Positions 43,274 to 49,703 of a stretch of 64,000 bases of DNA are shown here, piece by piece (the first letter of the stretch is position 1; each line of letters begins with the position of its first letter). Origin of the DNA: Vibrio owensii CAIM 1854 = LMG 25443. Its GTDB lineage: Bacteria; Pseudomonadota; Gammaproteobacteria; Enterobacterales; Vibrionaceae. The notes under the pieces were generated by a model that had not been told where the DNA came from, did not search any database, and saw nothing but the letters and a program-made list of their open reading frames with translations. A program made the position numbers and the translations under genes. The stretch lies in assembly GCF_000817815.1 (NCBI RefSeq), contig NZ_JPRD01000015.1:1-64000 (forward strand), written 5' to 3'.

Positions 43274-44120
43274 GTCAAATCATTACAGAGGGGTTCACTT
43301 AACTAACTCAACTCCAGAGTTACTACTTGTATTTCTTGGCGCAATCATAATTTCTTCATCCATGCGTTTAGATAGTAGATCACTGCTTTCGTGCACGTTA
43401 GCGGACCTATTTACCTCAGAAAACATCATCAACGGTGCAAGTTGCGCATTTGTTTGGTATCTGTTGGTATCGTTTTACTACAGGTTCTTTCATCAAAATA
43501 AATCCGACACTTTCACCACGGAAAATTCGATGGTGGCTACAGCAAAACCTAATCTCAAGCCGCGAACAGAAGAGGCGATTTGGCAAGGGGCTGTTCATGA
43601 ATCAGGCCACGCATTGACTTTGGCTATTCTGCCAGAACAATTAATACCAGACGTTTTGGATGTGAGGGTGCATAAGGTTACAGAACGTAGATCGGGCTCA
43701 CGAGGTCGTTTGCATTACGAATATAAATCAGGAGAAGAGCCTGGAGACGTGGAGTTCAGAAGATGGCTCTTGGTTTGTTTTCGTGCGGGAAATGTCGCTG
43801 AAAAGATGCTGATCGGCAAGGAGTATATGATGAGTGGTAATGATTACCATCAATGGGAGCTCTTGGCTCGGAATTACTGCCTTCATCAAGAAGTACCCTA
43901 TTTTTCTTTCCCACAATCTGAAAGTGAGGCTTTGGTTAATAGCAAAACTTTGAATGAACTCGCTCGAGAGATTGATAGAGCACTACACATTTTTTTTGAA
44001 GCGAACTTCGACTTGCTGCTTGAAATGGCGAAGGAATTAAAAATGGTCGATGATTTGAGTAAAGAAGAGATCCTGAAGATTCGCAGCAAAGTGGTTTTAA
44101 CTAACAATCAATGGATTTAA
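43242..44120 (+). CDS. Membrane-anchored M41-like metallopeptidase
   Basis: A 292-residue protein from ATG 43242 (GAGG nine bases upstream; 43266 is an alternative). Two hydrophobic segments near 30-50 and 75-90 anchor it. The catalytic region reads AVHESGHALTLAILPE, an HExxH zinc motif of the FtsH peptidase (M41) type, followed by GRLHYEYKSG, FRAGNVAEKMLIGKEYMMSGNDYHQW, where the family has the G-x-AE and the third-ligand Asp. The AAA+ domain of FtsH is missing, so this is a stand-alone peptidase or a partner of one. It overlaps both neighbours. Confidence 0.7.
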   Translation: MVKSAAQTMSKSNHYRGVHLTNSTPELLLVFLGAIIISSSMRLDSRSLLSCTLADLFTSENIINGASCAFVWYLLVSFYYRFFHQNKSDTFTTENSMVATAKPNLKPRTEEAIWQGAVHESGHALTLAILPEQLIPDVLDVRVHKVTERRSGSRGRLHYEYKSGEEPGDVEFRRWLLVCFRAGNVAEKMLIGKEYMMSGNDYHQWELLARNYCLHQEVPYFSFPQSESEALVNSKTLNELAREIDRALHIFFEANFDLLLEMAKELKMVDDLSKEEILKIRSKVVLTNNQWI

Positions 44121-44452
44121 CTATGGAAATAAATAAGCCTGAACGCAAGAGAGAGCGATGGGATACTCATTCGTTCTATCGAACAACTCACCATCTTCAC
44201 TTAACTGTCAGTGGTGTGGGCGGCAACATGATCGACGTGCTGCTGGTGGAGTGCGAAAATGGGAAGTGGTTCATTGAAGATTCAATAGGTGACCTTCTGG
44301 ATGAGCGAGTATTTCAGCCATTATCAAAAGATTTTATAGAACCAAAATTTTATGATGATTTGAACATCGCGGAGAAAACTGCATGTGAAGTTGCTGCAGA
44401 GCATTTAAAAGTCAGTTTTCATGATATATACCCTTATTTCGAAGAAGAATAG
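44111..44452 (+). CDS. Small acidic hypothetical protein
   Basis: A 113-residue protein whose start overlaps the metallopeptidase stop; ATG 44123 is possible. It is beta-rich with HHLHLTVSGVGGNMIDVLLVE and an acidic end. It could be a cognate substrate or regulator of the peptidase given the overlap, but nothing in the sequence proves this. Confidence 0.6.
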   Translation: MDLTMEINKPERKRERWDTHSFYRTTHHLHLTVSGVGGNMIDVLLVECENGKWFIEDSIGDLLDERVFQPLSKDFIEPKFYDDLNIAEKTACEVAAEHLKVSFHDIYPYFEEE

Positions 44453-44675
44453 ACCAAGAGATTAGGGTTATCCGTTTTCAACGGAAGGATCAAGTTACCA
44501 CAACGAATCTGATTCCACGCTTTTCGAAAAGTACGGTGCATTTGAAATCATGGTAAACATCAATACGCTTTAAGTCATCGAGGGCAAGTCACCAAAAAGT
44601 GTAGGAGCAATGGTGAATGGAAGTCTTTGCCGACAGCGAAGCAACTAGTCACAATTTAGGTCATGGTGCGGAGAC

Positions 44676-44703
44676 TTGATAGAACGGCTTAGACTCTTAT
44701 CCT
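44676..44703 (+). promoter_or_regulatory. Sigma-70-type promoter
   Basis: TTGATA (44676-44681), 16-base spacer and TATCCT (44698-44703), upstream of 44764. A hairpin TGACGC/GCGTCA (44714-44729) sits in the leader. It differs from the YTGATC type. Confidence 0.45.
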
Positions 44704-44763
44704 AAAGCATATATGACGCGATTGCGTCACACGGTAACTACAACACTCAGTAAGGGAAATGCG

Positions 44764-45012
44764 ATGCAATACCATCAGCCAACAAAAAAGTTTGTGATTG
44801 AGAAATCAACGATCGAAGCAACTGCGGAATCTTTAAGATATGCGATTAAGGCTATTCGTGAGGCGGGTGGCAAACCGCTTACTGCTTATGAAGTTATGGG
44901 AATGGATAACTATGACCACGCTCAAGCAGCAATAATGGATGTTGCACAAGCGCTAGATATTGACTTGGGTCATCGTCGATTTAATAAGATCGACGTAACA
45001 GAAGCTAACTAA
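44764..45012 (+). CDS. Small hypothetical protein
   Basis: An 82-residue protein from ATG 44764, with AAGGG eight bases upstream. The sequence KSTIEATAESLRYAIKAIREAGGKPLTAYEVMGMDNYDHAQAAIMDVAQAL reads as a helical domain with a possible helix-turn-helix. It could be a small DNA-binding regulator. It ends before a bidirectional terminator shared with the convergent EAL gene. Confidence 0.6.
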   Translation: MQYHQPTKKFVIEKSTIEATAESLRYAIKAIREAGGKPLTAYEVMGMDNYDHAQAAIMDVAQALDIDLGHRRFNKIDVTEAN

Positions 45013-45031
45013 GTCTGCCCCCCGGATTCAG

Positions 45032-45056
45032 AAAAGGCTTCCCGAGGAAGCCTTTT
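45032..45056. terminator. Bidirectional Rho-independent terminator
   Basis: AAAAGGCTTCC (45032-45042) and GGAAGCCTTTT (45046-45056) form a perfect 11-bp stem with a 3-base loop between convergent genes at 45012 and 45062. Confidence 0.92.
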
Positions 45057-45061
45057 GCAAG

Positions 45062-46615
45062 TTATTCTTTATTGCTTAAATATTTATCAACGAACTCGAT
45101 TAAGGGTATCGGCCTTCCGAAAAGATAACCTTGAAACTCTTCAATATCTTTCCCTTTAAGATAGGTAAACTGTTCTTCTGTTTCAACGCCTTCAGCAAGC
45201 AGAGGCACATTGATACTTCGTGCTAGAGAAATGATGCTATCAAGTATGCTTGTGTTCGGTCCACTATCGATCGTTGACACATATGAACGATCTATCTTGA
45301 TAATGTTAACCTCAGTCTCAAGTAAATACTTCATCGAGCAGAACCCGGTACCAAAGTCATCAAGAGCGATAGGAGTATTGCGACTTTTTAAATTGTTGAT
45401 TGAAGATACATACAACTCATTGTTAGCAAACTCTTGACGTTCAGTAAGTTCAACAATGAGTTCAATAGGCTTACTATGAAAAGCAAGTTTGAACTTATCC
45501 AAATCTCGAAATAACTGCCGGTCTTCGAACTGAATGGGGCAGACGTTTAGTGCTAAGTGGAAGCGCGAATTAACATTGAAATCGGCGTGTTTTAGACCAA
45601 CTATACACTTATCCATTAGTTGAGTTGTTATCTCTTTAATTTGACCATTGCTTTCAGCTTGTCCGATAAACTTATATGGTGGAATTAATCCTTTTTTTGG
45701 ATGAACCCAACGCGCAAGGATCTCAGCACCTCTAAGCGTGCCATCAGCATTAAAGATCGGTTGAAGGAAAGGTTCGAACTGATGTTTGCTTAAGCCGCGT
45801 TTAATGCGCCAGTAATCAAGGTTAAGCCCGCTAAGCTTGCTATACATTACGTTAGAAGATGATACAACAATTAACGTCCAAAATACGATTATAAAGCTAT
45901 AGTGGCTTAGGATGTAGCTATAAAGGCAATCAGGATTTACTTCATGCGAAACCTCATAGCTCTTTCCAGAAGTGAGGGCGGTTGGTGTTTCAATGATGCT
46001 ACCATCTGAGTAGAATGATGCATTCACAAAATCCAACTTCAACTTATAGTAAGGGCTATAAGGTAGTAGGGCGAAAAAACTGTTAGGATGAAGAGCAATG
46101 TGAACAATTCGATCATCATGAGGGTAAAATCGAAGCTGTAAAGTTCCTTTGCTTTTGTAGTCTTTCAATTCACGGAAAAGCCCATTTTGCTTCAAGTAGA
46201 ATAGCCGGATTTCACTCTCGTTTGGTTTAAAAAGGAACTCCTCAGGAGAGTAAGGAATCGGAGTTCTTTTAAATCTACTAATGGAGCTGCAATAAATGTC
46301 TTTTTTATCAGATATACTGACACTCCTGATTGCAGGGTCTACGAATAGGAAACTGCTAACCGAGTTAAGAAACTGTTCACAATCTTTCTGATTCACATCG
46401 CAGTTACTTAGTTCTAAAACGGGTTTCATATCTTGCTCATAATATCTTTGAATTCCATCAATGGATTCATCAATTTTCAAGGTTGAAATCCGAGCTGCCT
46501 CATCAGCCATTCGCTCAAGAGTAAAATGAGCATAGATAGCAAGCAAGCCAAGACCCAAAAGGTAGGCTAAAGCTATAATTAGCCGTTTTTTTAACTTCAA
46601 CATAGTTACACTCAA
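45062..46615 (-). CDS. CSS-motif EAL c-di-GMP phosphodiesterase
   Basis: A 517-residue protein with two membrane segments (about 10-30 and 235-258) around a periplasmic CSS-motif domain (IYCSSISRF). The EAL domain (about 265-515) keeps the key residues: GAEILARWVHP (Glu for metal binding, EIL in place of EAL), LALNVCPIQF, IVELTERQE, ALDDFGTGFCSMKYL and LLAEGVETEEQ. It should hydrolyse c-di-GMP. In enterobacteria CSS-EAL enzymes are redox-controlled by the DsbA/DsbB system through the periplasmic cysteines. It is the opposite partner of the GGDEF enzyme at 26882. Confidence 0.92.
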   Translation of the reverse strand: MSVTMLKLKKRLIIALAYLLGLGLLAIYAHFTLERMADEAARISTLKIDESIDGIQRYYEQDMKPVLELSNCDVNQKDCEQFLNSVSSFLFVDPAIRSVSISDKKDIYCSSISRFKRTPIPYSPEEFLFKPNESEIRLFYLKQNGLFRELKDYKSKGTLQLRFYPHDDRIVHIALHPNSFFALLPYSPYYKLKLDFVNASFYSDGSIIETPTALTSGKSYEVSHEVNPDCLYSYILSHYSFIIVFWTLIVVSSSNVMYSKLSGLNLDYWRIKRGLSKHQFEPFLQPIFNADGTLRGAEILARWVHPKKGLIPPYKFIGQAESNGQIKEITTQLMDKCIVGLKHADFNVNSRFHLALNVCPIQFEDRQLFRDLDKFKLAFHSKPIELIVELTERQEFANNELYVSSINNLKSRNTPIALDDFGTGFCSMKYLLETEVNIIKIDRSYVSTIDSGPNTSILDSIISLARSINVPLLAEGVETEEQFTYLKGKDIEEFQGYLFGRPIPLIEFVDKYLSNKE

Positions 46616-46975
46616 ATGCAGGGCAGTCAGTTAGTGAAAGACAAACTATGCCCAGTTTAAAGATGAAATGTATTTATAGTTATAAATCTATTAATAAAGA
46701 CGTACTGGTGGCGATAATGCTGTGAAATGTGCAGATAGAACCAATTCACACAGTTTAACCAACAGGCGCATAAGTGAGTTTTACTATATCACTAAACAAG
46801 TTGGTAGTTATAGGTTTTCAAGGCAACTTTACGATAGTTGTGCCTAAGCAAAATCATCTCGCATGATATCGTTCTTGAGGGAGAGTTATGGATTGCAAAT
46901 CCTTGCTACGCAAAAATCTGCGCAAGTAAATGATAAGAGGGTACCTTTCACTTCGTTGATAATGGGATGCAAATT
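46616..46975. other. Intergenic region, no gene recognised
   Basis: About 360 bases, AT-rich upstream of the divergent EAL gene, including a TATTTATAGTTATAAAT stretch suited for promoters on the minus strand. No supported frame or strong hairpin is seen. Confidence 0.4.
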
Positions 46976-47218
46976 ATGAATATTGTTGAGTTTGACAGCG
47001 CACCGATGGGAAGCATCAGATACGTAATGCATGAAGGTGAGAAGAAGTTCGTGATCTCTCAGAATAACATAGAGCGCCTTTTTGGTTTGCTTCCTGAGAT
47101 GCCTGACGACTCCTTTTCAGATGCAGATGCATGGCAAATAGAATGGGTGAGATGTGAGAGTATAACTCCGATAAAATCTCAAGTTGTGCAGTTTCCATCA
47201 CCTGGTCAATTCGACTAG
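46976..47218 (+). CDS. Small hypothetical protein
   Basis: An 80-residue soluble protein from ATG 46976 (46967 is an alternative). Beta-rich first half (IVEFDSAPMGSIRYVMH, EKKFVISQNNIERLFGLL), acidic middle (DDSFSDADA). No family recognised. The next intergenic space holds a repeat copy and a promoter. Confidence 0.6.
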   Translation: MNIVEFDSAPMGSIRYVMHEGEKKFVISQNNIERLFGLLPEMPDDSFSDADAWQIEWVRCESITPIKSQVVQFPSPGQFD

Positions 47219-47272
47219 CGAGGCTGAGTGCTATAGCTTTTAACAACCCCCATTTTCAAATAAGTTACTGGT

Positions 47273-47290
47273 AAACAATGTTTGACCGCA
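47273..47290 (+). repeat. 18-bp intergenic repeat, copy 3
   Basis: AAACAATGTTTGACCGCA, identical to the copy at 12431. It lies 16 bases before promoter site 11. Confidence 0.7.
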
Positions 47291-47306
47291 TTTACTATCA
47301 ATAACG

Positions 47307-47354
47307 CTGATCTATTCCTATGTTGTGTTGCCTTATAATGATATAGGCTAAAAT
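47307..47354 (+). promoter_or_regulatory. YTGATC-N36 promoter, site 11
   Basis: CTGATCTATTCCT starts at 47307; 36 bases after the hexamer comes TAAAAT (47349-47354). A stronger TATAAT at 47334-47339 lies only 21 bases after it, so the true -10 box is uncertain. It drives 47389. Confidence 0.45.
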
Positions 47355-47388
47355 CCGATTTTGGGTTCAAAACGAATAGGAGTAAGAG

Positions 47389-47673
47389 ATGGAAAATGCA
47401 TCTTTGATCGAAATGCTAAAAAAAGCTATTTCGTTAGCTTATGAAGAGGGTTGTCGTGATACTGAAAATGGATGTCAAGTCAGCACCGTAGAAGCGGCTG
47501 AAAAGTTAACGAAACGATTCATTGATGAAACTGACTCAAGTAAGTTGGCACCGGTAAATCCAATGCAGCTTTCCCGATCAACAAGCGAAGGGGTGATCAC
47601 TATAATGAGCACAGAAGAAGCCATGACAAAGGGTATAGCCGCGGTTGGGAAATCATGTGTCAGGTCCAAATAA
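47389..47673 (+). CDS. Small hypothetical protein
   Basis: A 94-residue protein with a very good ribosome site (AGGAGTAAGAG). The N-terminal half is helical and acidic (LIEMLKKAISLAYEEGCRDTENG), as in small phage-type accessory proteins. Its end overlaps the alternative start of the next gene. No family recognised. Confidence 0.65.
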   Translation: MENASLIEMLKKAISLAYEEGCRDTENGCQVSTVEAAEKLTKRFIDETDSSKLAPVNPMQLSRSTSEGVITIMSTEEAMTKGIAAVGKSCVRSK

Positions 47674-47687
47674 GTAGGTTTAAAGCT

Positions 47688-47972
47688 ATGAATTACGAGT
47701 TAAACTCTGTTGGGAAAATGCGTTACTCGATCCCCCAACAAGTCTGGACGGGAGATGATACGATGCAAATCAGTCAATTTGCAGGTCATGACATGATGGT
47801 GATAGCTAAATCGGATGAAGAACCACATCTCTTTGAACTTCATTACATTGGTTACCAAACGGGTGGCTTCATAGGCATGGAGGCGGCTAAAGGTAAAGCA
47901 GTAGAGTTTGCAAAGCTTGTACTCAATGAATTGTTATCCATGTTGGATCAGACAGAAAATAATGGTAACTAG
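47688..47972 (+). CDS. Small hypothetical protein
   Basis: A 94-residue protein from ATG 47688 (GTAGG upstream; a longer frame from 47655 overlaps the gene before). It is beta-rich (MQISQFAGHDMMVIAKS, LFELHYIGYQTGGFI) with a helical C-terminus. Its stop overlaps the HAD gene start. No family recognised. Confidence 0.6.
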   Translation: MNYELNSVGKMRYSIPQQVWTGDDTMQISQFAGHDMMVIAKSDEEPHLFELHYIGYQTGGFIGMEAAKGKAVEFAKLVLNELLSMLDQTENNGN

Positions 47973-48513
47973 CTCATTCCCCCTGATTTTTCTCGATATT
48001 GATGGTGTTCTTAACTCAAAGCAACATCAAGAATACCGACGTTCATGTGCAGGTAAAGAAAAACGCAGGCAAATATTTGCTACTCATTCAGACACCCGAA
48101 TTGCTCTTGGGCTTGTTTTACTGGACTATACGAAGGTCGCTCTTCTTCGTGATTTAATTGAAGTGACGGGAAGTAGAATTGTAATAAGTTCCACATATAG
48201 AGAGGGAGTTCAACCCGCCTATTTCGAAACTTTGTTTCGGTTGGCTGGTCATCCGCTCCCAAGAGGAACAGTAATTGGTTTCACTCCGATATTAGATGAA
48301 GTTCAGTACCAGAAGAGAGGACACGAAATTGACTTTTGGTTAAATAAAACTGGGTATTCAGGCAGATACGTTATTATCGATGATGACAATGAAAAGCTCT
48401 TTTTGCCTGGACAGAACCTATACCATGTTGATAACAGAATCGGTTTAACGAAAGTAGATTGCCAAAACATTAAGATGTTATTGACTGATGATAAGTACTG
48501 GAATGAGTCATGA
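47962..48513 (+). CDS. HAD-superfamily phosphatase-like protein
   Basis: A 183-residue protein from ATG 47962. HAD motif I is FLDIDGVLN near residues 8-16, motif II is IVISSTYRE, and VIIDDDNEKLF near the end is motif IV, with RGHEIDFWL between. This order matches the HAD proteins grouped with RNA-repair systems (HAD in Swiss-army-knife RNA repair proteins). The nucleophile Asp and the second Asp are present. The likely reaction is phosphate removal, possibly from nucleic-acid ends; the substrate is unproven. It overlaps both neighbours. Confidence 0.7.
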   Translation: MVTSSFPLIFLDIDGVLNSKQHQEYRRSCAGKEKRRQIFATHSDTRIALGLVLLDYTKVALLRDLIEVTGSRIVISSTYREGVQPAYFETLFRLAGHPLPRGTVIGFTPILDEVQYQKRGHEIDFWLNKTGYSGRYVIIDDDNEKLFLPGQNLYHVDNRIGLTKVDCQNIKMLLTDDKYWNES

Positions 48514-48764
48514 AGTTTGTATTTGAGAAGAATATATGCCTTATCACTGCTTTCGTAATTATCGCGGTGGGTGTGGCAGATTGGAGTTGCGAACGACTTA
48601 CAATTATCGATGCTCTGTCACTTGGTTTCTCTACTTGGCTATGTGCCGGTTCTTGGCATGTTCTTGACTTTAGGGAAAGAAACCCACAAGCTGGAATTGA
48701 ATACATCCATCAGCTTTATTTGTGGCCCAAGCGTTATTTCAAAAGAAAGGCTAAGGACATCTAG
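48510..48764 (+). CDS. Small membrane protein
   Basis: An 84-residue protein overlapping the HAD stop by four bases (ATGA). A membrane segment ICLITAFVIIAVGVADW near 9-25 and a second, weaker one (SLGFSTWLCAGSWHVL) are followed by a charged tail. It is in the same coupled run as the HAD and ART-like genes. Confidence 0.6.
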   Translation: MKFVFEKNICLITAFVIIAVGVADWSCERLTIIDALSLGFSTWLCAGSWHVLDFRERNPQAGIEYIHQLYLWPKRYFKRKAKDI

Positions 48765-48765
48765 C

Positions 48766-49365
48766 ATGAAACAACATGGTCTGACACCACTAGCTGACCT
48801 CGATATATCGCCATTAAGTAAACCCAACTTTACTGACTCTAAGATCGTAAAAAAGATTATGCGGTACGAGAAAACTGGGAGGGCGATTGTTGAGTTTGAT
48901 AAGTACAAAAGCAAGCTCTCTGATTATGGTTATTGGTTCGTCCTAAGCACACTCTGGGTCTCTTATACTGGATGGTCTGATTTAAGGCTTTGGAAACGAT
49001 TGTTCAATTCTAATCGCCCGAGCAGGAAGCTATCTATTATGAAGCCCTCAGAGGTCAGAAAGTTTGATCAACTTCCAGACTCATTTAGTGTGTACAGAGC
49101 AAAGCGTGAAGGTGAGTTAGATTGTATCGCTTACACTCTAGACCTAGAAATTGCATCGACTTGGGCAGTCAAACGAGGCGTGAGTGAGGTTCATTGTTAT
49201 GAGGTTAGTAAACAAGATGTGCTTGCTCTCTTTTTACGTAGAAATGAACATGAAATCATCGTACTTGACCAAAGCAAAGTACGGTTCATATCAACGATGA
49301 AAATCGTTAATGACTCTGAAGAAGCCGATAAACTACATGGAGCAGAGAATGACGTTATTAGTTAA
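48766..49365 (+). CDS. ART-fold-like hypothetical protein
   Basis: A 199-residue protein from ATG 48766 (AAGGA upstream). The C-terminal 90 residues have the layout seen in small phage and plasmid proteins related to ADP-ribosyltransferases or RES-like folds: DSFSVYRAKREGELDCIAYTLD with the Arg, EIASTWAVKRG, then VSKQDVLALFLRRNEHEIIVL with the Glu pair at the end. NAD use is possible but not shown. The start is one base after the previous stop region. Coupled to the HAD gene, it may belong to a small RNA- or protein-modification unit. Confidence 0.5.
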   Translation: MKQHGLTPLADLDISPLSKPNFTDSKIVKKIMRYEKTGRAIVEFDKYKSKLSDYGYWFVLSTLWVSYTGWSDLRLWKRLFNSNRPSRKLSIMKPSEVRKFDQLPDSFSVYRAKREGELDCIAYTLDLEIASTWAVKRGVSEVHCYEVSKQDVLALFLRRNEHEIIVLDQSKVRFISTMKIVNDSEEADKLHGAENDVIS

Positions 49366-49621
49366 TCAGCGAAACATTGAGGCAGAACTGGAAGTGCTCA
49401 TGAGTGATGTTAATGAGTACTTTGCAAATCAAGGAAAGAAAAACCCGGAAGAATTCGATGAAGAAGCATTCGTGACCTTATTCAATCGTGGGTTACCCTT
49501 ATATAAAAGATTAATGGACGAATGCTCTCAAGCAGAGCTCGATGCTTATAATGAGAAGTACGATAGCTTTTATCCTTTCTTCAAAACCATTCAAGATCAG
49601 ATTGAAAATCATTCTGAATAG
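49349..49621 (+). CDS. Small helical acidic protein
   Basis: A 90-residue protein from ATG 49349 with GGAG seven bases upstream, overlapping the ART-like gene by 17 bases. It is helical (AELEVLMSDVNEYFANQGKK, ALYKRLMDECSQAELDAYNEK) and strongly acidic, with the size and charge of antitoxin- or inhibitor-type proteins, but no evidence supports such a role beyond position next to the ART-like gene. Confidence 0.6.
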   Translation: MTLLVNQRNIEAELEVLMSDVNEYFANQGKKNPEEFDEEAFVTLFNRGLPLYKRLMDECSQAELDAYNEKYDSFYPFFKTIQDQIENHSE

Positions 49622-49703
49622 CAAATAACTTCAGTTTCTTTCATCTCCACAAATCTCTTACGCAGAAGACATAAACTAGCATGAGTTGGGATGAAAAAAT
49701 TGA

